The notes under the pieces are model-generated. The model did no database searches. It was not told the DNA's origin and saw nothing but the letters and a program-made list of their open reading frames with translations. This document shows, piece by piece, positions 34,413 through 47,267 of a stretch of 64,000 nt of DNA (position 1 is its first letter; the number at the start of each line of letters is the position of its first letter). Origin of the DNA: Astrothelium macrocarpum (Eukaryota > Ascomycota > Dothideomycetes > Trypetheliales > Trypetheliaceae); NCBI GenBank assembly GCA_021030915.1, contig JAGEMR010000010.1, positions 124,001 to 188,000 of the forward strand. The letters are read 5' to 3'. A program made the translations under genes and the position numbers.

Positions 34413-36110
34413 CTATACCATGTGTGTTGCATTCGCTTCCGGTGACATTTCTTTTGCTGGAAAAAACTGGACATACCTATCCTTGAACTTCCGAGATTCT
34501 AACGCTACATCCTGCATTGACTCCATAGCAACGTGATAGTCATGATTGGCACTTGCTAATTTACTAGGACTGTTCTCCACTACTCCCACTGACACAAGAG
34601 ATTTGTGTTCGGATTGGTCTTCCACTGGCGTCGACTGGCTATGAGGATTCTTTACCTGGCGACGCGAGCGTGATGGCTTGGCGTCAGAGGTACCGAGCCA
34701 GCGCTGGATCCAATGGTTCTTGCGCAAAAGCGTCCCAGGTCGAAAGAGGGGGAGGCAAATGGCCACAAGAGCTACTCCGACTTCGATCATGGTCCAGAAA
34801 ATATGGATCGTGACCATTCCTATTACTCTGTATTAGCATTGCTCAAGTAACGCCACGTTTTAGCCCAGTGAACTTACCCATCCAGTCAGTGCTCGATACG
34901 CCCAATGTCATAGCGCCCTTATCAATTTGCATATCTGTGTATGCGGTCAGTTGTTTTCTGTTAGTATGGCGTTATGCGGCATTACTTAGGCTGAGCCCGT
35001 GATTGACTATCTCTAAACCCATCAAACCAAAGTCAGCAAGGGCAAGAGTTGCAACAAAGCGTACAACGCCGGCAACGGTTGAGCTACGGTCTGTTAACGA
35101 TTGCAATACATAGAAGCGTCGTGTTGTAAACATACAGTAGACCAGTAAGAAATATGCCTAGAACCAAGACCTTTTGTCGTACCGGAATCTGAAGCTGCCA
35201 GATCTGAAAGAAGAATCAGCCAATTTGAGGTACATCAGAACACCGCCAGTGTAATCATACTTTGACAGCTGGCAAGAACAGGATAGCAATGTCCATAATG
35301 AAGTCAATCGCAGAAGCCACAATCATCTCGTCAAAAATGTTCAGGCAGAAATCATGCACCTGCTGGATCGTGCCCCACCAGAAATTAAAATGAATGCCGC
35401 AGCTAAAGCTCCAGATAAGCTCATATGCTATCGTGAAGGAGATGACCAGTCCGATTAAGATCCATGTGATGAGATTGAAGATATTACCGCGGAATATCCT
35501 TCGATAGAAATAAAGAATGGAAAGCTTCGTGAAGCAAAGCGCAGGATACGCAAGGGTATTGAAGATGAAGACTAACTAGATTCTGTTTAGTCAAGAGCAT
35601 AAGTCGATAACGATGAAGAATAAAGACCAAGCACTGTGCTGTATCTTAAATCTTAGGACAGAGGAACTGCCATTGGGGGTAACTCTCTGGGGAATCTCAC
35701 TTTATGTGAAAGAGTCATTTGTACGGCATAAGCTGGGCTATTTGTTGCCGGCAATCCCTCGGCGTCGAGTATTGTATGATGCCCGATAGATTGATGAAGT
35801 ACGCCTACTCGTAGTTGGAATCAATACACGGCCTTTACTACATCGTCCTAGACTTACCCCATATTGCAGTAGCTCCACAAGCCCATACAAACATCTAAAA
35901 CTCATTTTAGCGCAATAAGAGACAAAGCCGTGAAGGACATACTAAAGCCGACAAGCATAGCCAGTCATCAGCATGAAGGGGAAGTTTTTTTGCGATCTGA
36001 AGTGAAATCCTCGTGGCGACAGCAAAAGTGCCTAAGATTGGTAGCAACGTCGCAATAACAAGATTTGCCGAAGGATTTGCATAATTCTTAAGATCTGTTG
36101 ATGAATCCAT
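34413..36110 (-). CDS. SAT4-family (rhodopsin-domain) integral membrane protein, third copy
   Basis: Eight exons on the minus strand (36110-35943, 35894-35858, 35807-35701, 35575-35261, 35203-35136, 35083-34986, 34934-34878, 34819-34413), all joins in frame, give 418 residues. Landmarks are PLHADDWLCLSAL after helix 1, ALCFTKLSILYFYRRIFRG, GTIQQVHDFCLN, DFIMDIAILFLPAV with IWQLQIPVRQKVLVLGIF, and IFWTMIEVGVALVAICLP with LFRP. A charged tail of about 115 residues follows. The intron pattern (seven introns) and sequence differ clearly from the two SAT4 genes at the left end, so it is not a recent copy. The ligand and role are unknown. Confidence 0.85.
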
Positions 36111-38664
36111 TTCCAACGCGTAGCAAGTAAACGAAATAGACAATCCTTTATGCGTCAATCTTAATAGAAAATTGAAAGGCCGAAGCAGTAACCTGCTGCT
36201 TCACCCTGAGTCGTATCCAGAACACCGCTTAATTAGACTGTAGGTGGCACTACTCAATATCTTCATATAGACCAACAGGAGCTAGAACAAGATGACTCGC
36301 GCTGATGACAGGAGCATGAGTCTGGCAAGGACGTACGGGGAGAAAAGTAGCAAACTTAGAGCCCTTTGTTAAGGTCAATCAATATTAAAGTAAAAAGCGA
36401 ACAACACCAGAAACCCGAACCACGAATTGAATAGAATGAGCTGCAATTAAGTTGTCTGCACTGCTAAATCTTCGCCCTACCAGAAGATCTTTAAAATTGT
36501 TTTTCCACAGTAGCAAGCCTCAGGGATGAAGCTATAGAAATGCATCGCATATCGTGACAGATACCGAAGTTCGTAACGTGTGAGACCATAACCTACACAG
36601 CAATGCTGATTGAGATCCTCTCCATTTGCGGTCTAGAAGAAGTTTTAGAATAGTTCCTGCAGATCAACAACGATAGATGTAAAGCTTCTGCATCAACAAG
36701 AGGCTCTTCAAGTAAGAGTATAGCGCAAAGGAAGGTTCCAGCCTTCAACAACCGGCAATGGCATAGCCGATGTCGGTATCGCCACCTCTAGAATCCATGA
36801 GGAACCATGAAGACTGACAAGAAGATAATAGCGTGGCGAGGCACGATAGTTGCCCTACGATTTGCTGGGTTTGTGGCCACTGTTGGTGGCTTGTTCCAGC
36901 TTTGTCGCAAGGATTGATGCTGAGCTTTCATGAACATAGAGTAAGTAGTCTGTGTAACAGAGGTGTACACATAGAAAGCCAAACACGACAGATGGGTTAC
37001 TTCGAAATCCGCACGACTATTATCATAAAGGATATTGCAAAAGAGGATTTGACTACGCCAAAAAGGCTGCTCCCATGAGGACGGCCTCGGAGAATTTCGA
37101 TGGCCGACATGGGAAAAAAAACAAATTCGTTTGTACCTCGCACCCATTGACTAACCAAAGTACATGAGTCGATTTTTCTACCGATTCCAAAGACGTACAT
37201 GTACTTTCGACCAAGTTCAGAAATTGGTACTTGAGAGATTCTGATCAAAGGACGGGTAACAGAGCAGCATGAGAGCGAGCCTGGATCAAGAATTGGTAAG
37301 GTAGCCGCTATCTTTCGATCACGGATTGCTTCATGTGTGTAACGTCAATGCGTACTAATTAAGGTGACTCAAAATTGACGATCAAGTCCGCTACCCCATA
37401 TGATAACGCCTTACTCAACAAAGCTAACAGGATCTGGTGCAGACACGAACTCGCGATCCAAAGACAAGAACCTCGTACTCTATCTCTACCAATGTTTGCA
37501 AGAAATCTCTCCTCTACAAATGACCACCATGCGCAGGAGAAACGCATCGCATGACTCGACAATCCTTGAACAACGCCTATAGTCGAAGGCCGGGACCATC
37601 AATTCAATAGCATTCGTTGGCCGTGGGTGGCACCATACTCCGAAACCGCCAGCCTCGTCCAAGCCATTACTTCCTGGGTTGAACACGTACGCCATTCACG
37701 ATGAAAGCGCCTAACAAACCTCATAACTTGATAACCTGTGGTATCCAGTTGCATATACACAAAATGTTCTGGAGACTAAAATCCCGAACAACCTATAATG
37801 GTTTATGCGATTGGACACCAATGAGTAGCATTGACCTACAATACACAAAGGAGCGATAGTGACACAACAACAGAACTACGTCCTGACACGAGAGTGTCAC
37901 GTAGCAGTCAAATCACTACGTCAATGCATCCCATCGGAGGGAGCGTGAGCATATGTTGGAGACTGGCTTATCGAACCCACGGGAATCACATCGAAAGGAG
38001 GAATACCGCTTCTCATTTTTCGCTTCGCACCGAGTGTTCTTCTTCCAATTCGGTTGCTTAATGGCCGAATTAACGCGCTTATAGATCAAAGTCCCGAAGT
38101 TCGTATTGCAGTATCTTCAGAGCCTTACAGATTTCTTTTGTGTCTACGTCCCGCTCGAATGTGAAAGGTTGTTGAGCGGTAACGGATGAGTTGTAGAGGG
38201 ACATACTATATCCTAATAGTAGGGACTAGTTCCACTTGGATAATCATCCTTGTAGGCGTTCCAAGTTTTCGTACTAAGCGAAACAATACAGAATCAATTC
38301 ACGTCGCCTGATTCTCGTGACAGCGCTGACTTTAGCCAGATCATCTATCAACTGCACCACTGGTGGGTCTAATGAGAAATATCACTTTCGAGGCAATTTC
38401 AGCCTATCTATAAATAAGTTTTTAATACCAAAAGAATTCCAATTTGCAAAAAGGGTATTTTTGCCATAGTCAAATTTTTAGCAATATAGAACGAGGTGTT
38501 GGTGGCCGGACGCGAAATTACTTCAAAGCGAAATTCCTAGTCGTACCCACAAGTGGCACTGAGGTGTTGTATCGCTATCCACGGCACTACGAAGAATTGG
38601 GTCCGCAAATGTTGCACGATTTGCCAATCTTGACAAATTTGCCATAGTCTTCCCATGCCCCTAT
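36111..38664. other. Gene-poor stretch, perhaps old gene remains
   Basis: About 2.6 kb without a supported gene. Minus-strand frames at 36788-37147, 36997-37248 and 37486-37695 are open for 70-120 residues with hydrophobic or Gly-rich patches, but I cannot place them in a family or join them by splicing. The left part should include the promoter of the SAT4 gene. No terminal repeats noticed. Confidence 0.4.
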
Positions 38665-39543
38665 TTACACCGCCAGTCTACCCCCGTCGACTGGCATATT
38701 CACGCCGGTTATGAACTCGGCTTCATCGCTAACAAGGAATATTGCAGCCGATGCAACATCACTTGGTTCTGACTGGCGTCGGAGTGGAACAGTTTGAGCA
38801 AATCGAGCTCGCTCTTCAGGTGTATCTGGAACTCCAGAGAAGAATTCCAGCAAACCGGTCGATCCTCGTAGTGGGCATAAAGAATTGACCCGTATGCCGA
38901 GCGGGCCGTATTCTGCAGCCAAACCTTGCGTCACGGTATCTAAAGGGATCAATATGAAACACTAATTTCTGAGGCCGGAATGAAGCCTCACTGACGAAAC
39001 CTTTGGTTCCTCCATAGAAGACCTGGCTGGATAGAGAAGATTTGATCAGATGCATCTTCCAGATGGCCCAAGAAAAGCTTACCCTGGCCGAACTCTCGTT
39101 CCAGCGACGCTGGATGTGTTCAAGTAAGTTCCCGTCTTTCGTTCGATGAAATATGGCATAACAACAGTGACGCTAAGGTATATCGATTTGACATTGACAT
39201 TAATAATTTTGTCAAATTCTTGCTCCGTAACCTCGATGCTTGGCTTCTTCCTATAAGTTGTACCAGCATTGTTACAGACAATATCGAGTTTTCCCATGTG
39301 CTGTTTTGCCAATTCCAATACATCTCTCCACGCATTTTCTTTGGTACAGTCCATGTTCACGAAAGCAGCTTTGCCTGGACTTTTCGCTTCTTCAATTTCT
39401 TTGACTACTCTTTGACCACCTTCGGCAACGATGTCCGCGACAAGCACAGAGGCTCCTTCTCGAGCAAAGGCCTTTGCCATTGCCTCGCCAAAACCTGATC
39501 CTGCTCCTGTTACGAGGGCAACTTTTCCGTCAAGACGTCCCAT
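38665..39543 (-). CDS. Short-chain dehydrogenase/reductase (classical, FabG-like)
   Basis: Three exons on the minus strand (39543-39083, 39026-38992, 38939-38665) give 256 residues, the normal classical SDR length. The cofactor motif is TGAGSGFGEAMAKAF, followed by ADIVAEGG (an Asp after beta 2 favours NAD), CNNAGTT, the catalytic Ser in NTSSVAGT, and Tyr/Lys in YGGTKGF. It ends with FITGVNMPVDGG. The start was set at MGRLDGKVA; a longer frame upstream lacks family sequence. It is divergent from an aldehyde dehydrogenase with 371 bp between start codons, so the two may be expressed together and oxidise an alcohol and then an aldehyde. That is inference. Confidence 0.9.
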
Positions 39544-39914
39544 CTCCGCTCGATCGAGGTTCCCTTGCGGGATTTTTTTTGTAATACAATTTGCTTTTTG
39601 TTCCTTCAAAATTCCGCGGAATGAAGTGTGTTCTTTCGATATCTTAGTCGAACCTAAATATTGAGCACTCAAAAGGATGTACACCTAATCCACTTCTCCG
39701 GGTTTAAGATCACTTCTCCACATGCACCCCGCAACCCCACACTTGTAGCATGTCGTCAACACCAATGCTTGCGTCTTGGAAGCGATATAGGGATTGATCT
39801 TTCTTTCTTTCATTTCGTCTCTGGACTTCAATAGTTAAAATTCTTCGTAAAGACGCATTTCCGCGCCCAATAAAGTCATAAAGTAATTATTCTCGGGCTT
39901 ATTGAAATTGTAAA
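39544..39914. promoter_or_regulatory. Shared divergent promoter region, SDR and ALDH
   Basis: The 371 bp between the two start codons. No binding site was identified with confidence. Co-regulation is suggested by layout only. Confidence 0.4.
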
Positions 39915-41532
39915 ATGTCAATATTGAAGAAACACATACCGTACACAGTAAGTGCAGTGCATTTCACGTCGCCAAAGTCGGGGCGTTTGCTAATTTCCTC
40001 AGTTCAAAGACCCCACTCTCCTGGATACGCGTTCATTCATTGGCGGTAATTGGGTTAATTCCAGTGTTAACAAGACGTTTCCCGTCTACGGTATTATGAG
40101 TATTTCATTGATGGAGACTAGGTATTGACAAACTTCTCAAGATCCTGAAGACGATGTCATTGCCGCCGAAGTGACAGATCTAAGTCGGGCTGATGTCCGC
40201 GAAGCTATCGCGACCGCTCACGATGCATTCAGGACATACAAAAAAGTCCCGCCTCGTGAGCGCCGCTGGCTTATGCGTACCTGGTCCGACGCCATCAAAG
40301 CGAACAAAGAGGACCTTGCCGCTATCTGTACCCTCGAACTTGGCAAGCCTTTCACCGAATCCCTTGGCACTGTCAAATATGGCACCGACTTCCTTGACTG
40401 GTTCGAAACGCTCATCGAGCATGTGGGCGGCGAAACCATTGTGGCCAACCGCCAAGACAATCGTATCATTACGATTCGTGAGCCGCAGGGCGTAGTGGCC
40501 GCTGTAACGCCGTGGAATAGTCCGATTGCGATGATTACAAGGAAGGTTGGGGCGGCTATTGCTGCGGGTAACACTGTGGTGGTAAAGCCTGCTCCGGAAA
40601 CACCACTGTGTGCAATCGCCTTGGCAAAGTTATTCGAGCGATGTGGATATCCTGCGGGTGTCCTCAATGTGGTAACATGTTCTGCAGATTCGACGCCTGA
40701 GTGTGGTGCCGAAATGTGTGAGAACCGCCTTGTGCGCCATCTCAGTTTTACCGGAAGCACCGCGGTGGGAATCAAATTAAACAGCGAATGTGCCAAGACC
40801 TTGAAGCGTACGTCAATGGAGTTGGGTGGAAATGCGCCATTCATAGTGTTTGAAGATGCCGATATCGAAAAAGCTGTCAATGGTTTGATTACAAGCAAGT
40901 TTCGGTCATCTGGTCAAACTTGTGTTTGCGCCAATCGAGTGTTGGTACATGAGAGCGTGATAGAGGCCTTCAGTACACGGCTCCTAAAGCGAATTCCGGA
41001 AACGCTGGTGCCTGGCTCAGTGTGGGATAAAAATACGAGTTTTGGACCTTTATACTCTTCAAAGGGAGTAGCAAAGGTGAAGAGGCATTTGGAGGATGCA
41101 TTGAGACATGGTGCGAAGCTGCTTACCGGTGGCCTGGAGGCTGAAAAGGAGAGAGGCCCAAACTTCATACCTCCAACCGCAGTTGTAGTATCTGCTAAAT
41201 TGAACCCTACGACAAGTGAGCTAGCATTCTCCGACGAAGAAACTTTTGGACCTATGGTAGCGCTTGTGCCTTTCACATCGGAGGAGGAAGCCCTGAGATA
41301 CGCAAACGAAACCAACGCCGGCCTTGCATCGTATTTCTACACAAGCGATGCTGGTAGACAATGGCGTGTAGCAGAGGCACTGGAATCAGGCATGGTCGGT
41401 GTGCAAGTCGGTCTAGTGAGCGCGTGCGAGCAGCCATTCGGAGGCATAAAACAATCTGGAATCGGGCGCGAGGGGGGCTCCAGCCCGCTCGAAGAGTACA
41501 CAGAAATTAAAGCCATAACCTTTGGTATCTAA
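39915..41532 (+). CDS. Aldehyde dehydrogenase, succinate-semialdehyde dehydrogenase type
   Basis: Three exons (39915-39947, 40003-40090, 40142-41532) give 503 residues. The two small 5' exons supply MSILKKHIPYT and then the FIGGNWVNSS lead-in before DPEDDVIAAEV, restoring the full N-terminus expected of the family. Marks are TPWNSPIAMITRKVGAAIAA, KPAPETPLCA, the general-base Glu in MELGGNAPFIVFEDAD, and the nucleophile in SGQTCVCANRVLV; the CxC arrangement is typical of succinate-semialdehyde dehydrogenases. PFGGIKQSGIGREG closes the fold. It oxidises an aldehyde to an acid with NAD(P); succinate semialdehyde is likely but not proved. The short first exon shows no clear mitochondrial presequence. 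Confidence 0.9.
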
Positions 41533-42903
41533 GGTCAACTATCAGATCAATTACAAGCCGTAATACAGTTACCGAGGATATCCCACAAACAGGAGGAAGT
41601 TTGCCATTGAAATCTTCTTTGCCTGGAATAAGTTTTGAGGTGGTTTGAGAACTGGTCTTCGTGACAGGGCTTCGTACCTATGTAAGCATGGTTGGGTGGG
41701 AGCCAGATTAAGAACACGAAACGATTTCCACGTCCATTGAAGGCATAGACTGACAAGTTTACCTTCGAGAGTTTCTTTGTGAGACAGAGATGATTCACCC
41801 TGATGAATTCGGTCACACCTCCGGTAGAGGAGAGGGACAGACAACTTCTGTAGTCGTGAGTGAATTACTATCCATGTTGATTCATTTCGAAGGATGAAGA
41901 GCAACACGCACAGACGGCTCAAGCGCGCATGCCTCCAGGAAATCGCGCAGATTACCGACAGTCGCCGTTCAACCAATGACGAAGACCTGCATTTTTGACA
42001 TCTCGAGTTTCAAGATCTGCGTGTATGCGGCGTAATCTAGGTCAGTATATCGTATGAATCAGGAACTAACCTCTACGAGGTTCTCAGCAGAAGGCAGGAC
42101 CAAGTAGGTAAGGAATTTTGGGTAGCGATCTGTTGCTACCTTCATTTTCAGGCAACCGCTAGAGCGTACGGTGAACCTTTCAGTACGGTTACGTAAATCA
42201 ACGGATACGAGGCAGCAAGCCAATTGCCTGTTATTGCCTTCTATTCAGGTGCGAGAAACGCGAGTCTTTCGGCAGTACAAGATGTCCCGTCAATTGCTAT
42301 ATTAATCTTCGAAAAATGCGGCTGTGGTCACTCTTGTACATCTTTGTGCGTGCACGCTTTCACGCTTTCGTCTAAGTTTCTGGAGCCACAGCCCCCACAA
42401 GGGACCATCTCCGCAACTTCGCCCTCTTTCCGCTCAGCACCTGAAACACACACCTGCTTATCTTCTTACACAATATGAGCTCACAGACCTCAGTCTGTCC
42501 TCAAACCGTGGGGCGAAGAGTGTCACAGGTTGGGGTCCATTTGGGAGAGAATTCATTCGTCCCTTTTTAAGCTCCGGTCTCCTTGGGGGCTCCAACTTCA
42601 AGCCGCTAACACACTATTTTGCGTGTTTCTACTCGGAAGGATGCAGTTTGTAGTGTCGCCTATTTGTTGGTAAGTATGGCTGGAGCAGATCGATGAGGCT
42701 CAAAATATTCATTCGGGCATTTGCCAGTCTGCTACACTGCCCTTGAACATGAATGCTATAAAACCATCTGAGTAGCCTTTCTTATCTACAATTGATTCAT
42801 CTGGTCGTTAGAGTGGTTGTCAGCTACACAACCCAGTTGTCGGAATTGCATGCATACAAAACGCTTTGGTTTATATCGTCGCTTTTACATTTCTCGCCCA
42901 GTC
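41533..42903. other. Intergenic region
   Basis: About 1.4 kb with only short open frames on both strands. The right end should hold the promoter of the secreted protein starting at 42904. No gene supported. Confidence 0.45.
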
Positions 42904-44340
42904 ATGCATTCTACTTTTATGAGTTTTTGGCTTGCGCTCGCTTACGGCGTTCTTACCTTTGCTAAGCTTGCATCTACGACTTCTCTCCCAAGAGACTCGA
43001 TTGTTGTACCCCATTTCGTTGCCAGACAAGCTTCGACAGGCGTTTCTAGTACACAGACTTTGCCGTCTACTACGATCACTCCACCACCCAATGCGACAGG
43101 GGCTTCTGTCAATATTTCAGTTGCAACGTCTATTGTCAATAGACCGTTCGCTCCTATTTCTGTTGTGAATGCCCAGAAAAATGGGGAAACTACCAGTACT
43201 TCATTCAACAGCTCAATCGATTTAGCCTGTGCAAACTGCTCTACCTTCGGATCCTTGGCATTTACCGGACAAAGGTTCAGCCTTGGGAACGGGACTTTGA
43301 ATGGCGGTATTGTCCAGATGGAAGCCAACGGCTTTGGCGGCATCTTTGAGCTTAACATCACGTCTGCTCAGCTGCAGTTTGACTTTAGCCACGATTTCTT
43401 CTCTTTCCCTGTTGCAGGGATTGGTGTAAGTTGGACTTTGAGTATACGCTACTCTTGAACCTGATAGTCATACTGATACCACTAGCTTCCTGGAATCCCA
43501 GAGGCGCAAGCCGGTATTTCACTCACTATTGGAGGTGATTTTAGTCTGGAGCTCGATGACTCGGTTGAGTTTACCTTCGGAGGAAACTTCAGCGTGGGTA
43601 CACCCATTTTCGATCCCTTCCAATATGACTACTCACATACCATAAAGGTTCCTGATGGCTCTATTATCTCTTTTGATACGACTAATTTCACCAACTCGTT
43701 CCAGCATGGCTTGTAAGTTTCCAATGCATCTCTTTACAACCGTGAATCCTTCTTAACCAAAGCTCATCTCTATAGCACCCCATCTACTGGCCTGCAACTC
43801 GCCCACATCCCCTTTCAAGCCAATCTCTCCTCTCCTACCCTCACGGCCTCCGTCGCTATCCAACCTAAACTCACCCTTGGTATCCACGCCCCCGAGATAT
43901 ATGCTGAAGCCGGCATCGACTTTGATCTACCACGGCTGACTGTCGAGGTCACACGCCTCACCAACGTTGATGCAGCATGCAACGCTATCAACGCGACCAA
44001 TTCCGCTACACCTGTGCCAGGTAATGTCACCAACGTCATCCCGAGCGCGGAGGTCGACATTGGCTTGCTTGCCGATGCGGGTTTATTCCTGGAGAAAGGA
44101 TCTGATGGCACCCAGCTGGCGAGCGCGACGTTCTCGTTGCCAACAGAATGTTTAGTGTTTGATGCAAGCGCGTCTGCGCTGACTACCGCAGCGGCAGCGA
44201 CATCGACCAGCGCGTCAAATAGCTCCGGTGTAATCGGGGGGCACAAAGGTAGCGACGCGCCGGGCGCAACGGAGGCACATGTATGGAATATGATGTGGGG
44301 CTTGGGATTGAGCTCATTCATTGGAATGATCTTGCTGTAA
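42904..44340 (+). CDS. Secreted, probably GPI-anchored cell-surface protein
   Basis: Three exons (42904-43425, 43486-43712, 43776-44340) give 437 residues. The N-terminus MHSTFMSFWLALAYGVLTFA is a signal peptide; ATG 42919 is an equally good start. The body is rich in beta-type sequence, with a Cys pair (CANC), NGTLNGGIVQMEANGFGG, and FEFGGNF-like repeats around 43560-43600 (VEFTFGGNFSVGTPIF). It contains many Asn-X-Ser/Thr sites. The C-terminus is Ser/Ala-rich and ends in a hydrophobic tail (MWGLGLSSFIGMILL), as expected for GPI attachment. The family resembles uncharacterised cell-wall proteins of filamentous fungi. I do not recognise a catalytic site. Confidence 0.75.
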
Positions 44341-44605
44341 ACATTCTCATCCGTAAGATATCATTCTTCCTGGCTTTTCTAGCACAAGGCGGCGAATGGA
44401 GCTGTTTTTACATCTCGTCTTATGGGCTATGGGGCGTTGGTTTACTACGGTAGGAGAAAAGTGTTATCAGCTCTGTAACGAATTCTAAAATCATTATTTG
44501 TTCTTTGGCTATCAGACCCCACCATTTAATGGAATAGCGGAGCCACGCAGCGCCGAATGATCTGTACGTTCATGCATTAAGCTACAGGCTACTGAATACC
44601 CCGTT

Positions 44606-45172
44606 TTGAGTGAAGGTTTAAATAACTGGTACTTGAGTAGGCTCATTACCTGTATTCACTCAGATAACGATGTAAACAACATAAGGAGGCACACTCCTGC
44701 AGACTTCTCAAACCATGGCGCTTACACCCTTACATGTCCTCGTGTTAATGACGGATTCGATGGCGATTGTTCACTTGAGCTTTCCAGGTCTACTGGATCC
44801 GACGCGGTCTTGGGTGAGTACTATTAGGCCGATGAGATATTTACTGGTGTGATTCGTGCAGAGTCCGAAGCCTGGGACAACAGACGGCGGGAGATGGTAT
44901 TGATCTATTGTTATCAATGGCGAGGACGGAGTGGAGGCAAAGTGGAGATGTCGTTCGGGCCCGGAAACACTGGGTCGATCACAGTGTTCGAGGATGGAGT
45001 TTTAGAAGGGTACTTTGAGGGATTGTATGGAAAGAAATGTGACTTTTGGGGAGAAAAGGACGGAGAGGCAGCAGAGAGGAGCGAGATGAGCTGGGAGGAT
45101 CAGTGGGAGGAGTACAATGAAGACGCTTATGAGCGGGAGAATAGGGCTCGCTGGGGCGGAAGTGGCTGGTGA
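44606..45172 (+). CDS. Unrecognised small protein, 5' end unresolved
   Basis: Two exons join in frame across a 48-nt GT-AG intron: an open stretch 44606-44813 and 44862-45172. The joined frame reads YTLTCPRVNDGFDGDCSLEL, then SEAWDNRRREMVLIYCYQW, MSFGPGNTGSITVFEDGVLE and an acidic end (MSWEDQWEEYNEDAYE). No ATG precedes it in frame, so the first exon lies upstream or the coding start is different. An alternative start is ATG 44714 in another frame with a different donor. No domain recognised. The Cys spacing could suit a secreted protein, but no signal peptide is visible. Confidence 0.35.
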
Positions 45173-45456
45173 TGAATGGTGAAAAAAATGCGGCAAAGGT
45201 CTGGATTGCGATCTTGACAGTCTATGGTATGGGAAGGAGAGACGAGGGCTCAGATCAGTGCCTTGTCGTCTCTATGTGTCTCTGCATTTAAGATTAATTA
45301 ACAAGGTAGCTGAACTAAGGTATCCATCTCAAATGCTTTTTAACCATCTTCTCACATAGCTACCCTCAGCTCACAACGCTGACAGGCAGGCTTCCTTTAC
45401 ACTCAAACTGGTACGGCCCCCAGGTCAAAGCTCCCAGCAGTCATTGCAACATCCTC

Positions 45457-46653
45457 TCAAAACACATCTTCAATCACCTTCAACGCCTCCTCGGAAATTA
45501 AGCGATGTGCATGTGCAGTCGGATGATACTCGTCCCAGAAGACCGCCTTCTCCTGTTCCTCACATAACGTCGTTACATTCGTTTCTCCATACGCACCGGT
45601 GAGGCAGCTATAGTAGGCTGCATACTCGTTGAACTCATAGCTTGTAGGGTCTCCATAGTAGTCAAAATCGGCGAAAAGGGGCATAAGATCAAGGTAGGCA
45701 ATGCGAGACTCTAGAGAAGAGATAGTGGAAAGGAGAGCACCAAGGGAGGCACTATAGTTAGAGAGTTGAGCGCGATTAAGCGGGGTAGTATAATGGTCGT
45801 AGGGAATGCGCGAGGAATTATAGTAATTGAGCGTAAGAAATGACGTGGCCCCTGGTGGCCAAGGAAAAGAGTTAGTGGAGATTGGGAAATTTTCAGGGGT
45901 GGCGAGGAGAAGAGACAGTCTGTCAGAGAAAGAATTCAGGGGGGAAATCGAGAAGGGTACCTTTAGCTCGGAGTTTATTTATGCTAGCAAACATGGCTTC
46001 TATAGATTGAGAGGCCTGGATAGTGGCGTTCAGGAAGATATCGTTAATACCCCCAAAGATCACAATAAGTGAGGAAGAAAGATTCATAAGATTCTCATTT
46101 GCAAGGAAAGTATCCACCTGATCGTCGATTGATGGGACAGGAATCGTAGAGTTGGGGCCGGTAAAGCCTTGAACCAGTAGATTGTTCGTGGTAGCTATTG
46201 GAAAGAATCAGCCATGAAACCTCCGAAAACATTACCCGTATGCAGGTCGTACCTCCTCCGATAGCATAGTCATGGAGTGGGATACTCAAGTTTGATGCGA
46301 CATTCTCGACCCACACGGGGCCATTCGAAAACCGACCGTCATAGCTTTCGCGATTGTCAATTCATTGGCGAAAATGTAAACGTTCTAATATCAGGGATGC
46401 TTTACTATGCAGGGTTCGCCGGCCATGTGCCGTTTGTGATCTTGTATGAGCCATTACCTGGGTAGCAGTCAATTCGAATTTGTTATGAGATTAAATTCGA
46501 TGTTCTTGAATGTGATGAAAGCATACCATTGTCCGAAAAGGAATCACCAAAAACAATTAGACTTGAAAATAAGCTTGAGTTGCTGCGGTGCAGAGTTAGT
46601 GGTGCAGCTGCAGCTGCAGAGAAGAAAGCTACGAAACAAAATGGAACATGCAT
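45457..46653 (-). CDS. Secreted GDSL-type esterase/lipase (SGNH fold)
   Basis: Five exons on the minus strand (46653-46527, 46457-46406, 46344-46253, 46194-45961, 45851-45457) give 299 residues. The signal peptide is MHVPFCFVAFFSAAAAAP. Block I with the nucleophile is LIVFGDSFSDNGN; then come YYDGRFSNGPVWVENVA, the Gly block YAIGGATTNN, the Asn block IVIFGGINDIFLN, and the closing Asp/His in WDEYHPTAHAH. All four SGNH blocks are present. Fungal members act outside the cell on plant-wall acetyl groups or lipids. An upstream in-frame ATG at 46743 would add residues before the signal peptide and was rejected. Confidence 0.9.
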
Positions 46654-47267
46654 GTTTACCAGGATTTCGAAAACAGAAATGGCAGTGACTTCGGAAGTTT
46701 TCTTGACTGAGGTAAGGAATCTACCTCGCCCGGCTGATTTCACTGGCGCCGCAGGTTAAACGTCATTTCTCCGTATTTACGAGGAGAAGGGAAGCCGACA
46801 AATCTTAGCTTGCATCCCTTTCCAAACTATGAGCTGGTTTCCGGGGACGGGCGGAAAGGGTCTTGCCCTCATTGCTGATGCCGAATGGGGTGCCGACTCA
46901 TTCTCGGCACGGCTCGAAGGTTCAATGCCGTTGTGCCATGGGTGGTTAGAACCCTCACTAATGCACTGCATAAACCCCGGTTCTCCTGGCTAAAGCCATA
47001 TGAACCTTGGTTGAAGATGTGATTGTGCAGAGATATTCGCACACTTGTTACGCTACTCATTACCGTGGGATCAACGATTGAAGCCAAAATTTACAGCACT
47101 TCGTTTCACTTTGTTTCAGGCTATGTAGGCAGTCCTCCAGTTCTCCCCTGAAGATTTAACATCTACCAAGACGCGTGTCGTGCACACTCTAGAACAACCG
47201 GCAGTGGTATCGCAGAACTTCACTCTGTACAGGATTGAGAGATTGTGATTGAAGCAACCCCTTGTGT
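46654..47267. other. Intergenic region
   Basis: About 0.6 kb between two minus-strand genes: the promoter side of the GDSL gene and the 3' flank of the permease. No supported gene. Confidence 0.5.

Noticed and set aside
37950..37990. Possible tRNA B-box-like sequence (GGTTCGAT on the minus strand)
   Set aside because: The last two bases of the box do not fit and no cloverleaf could be drawn.
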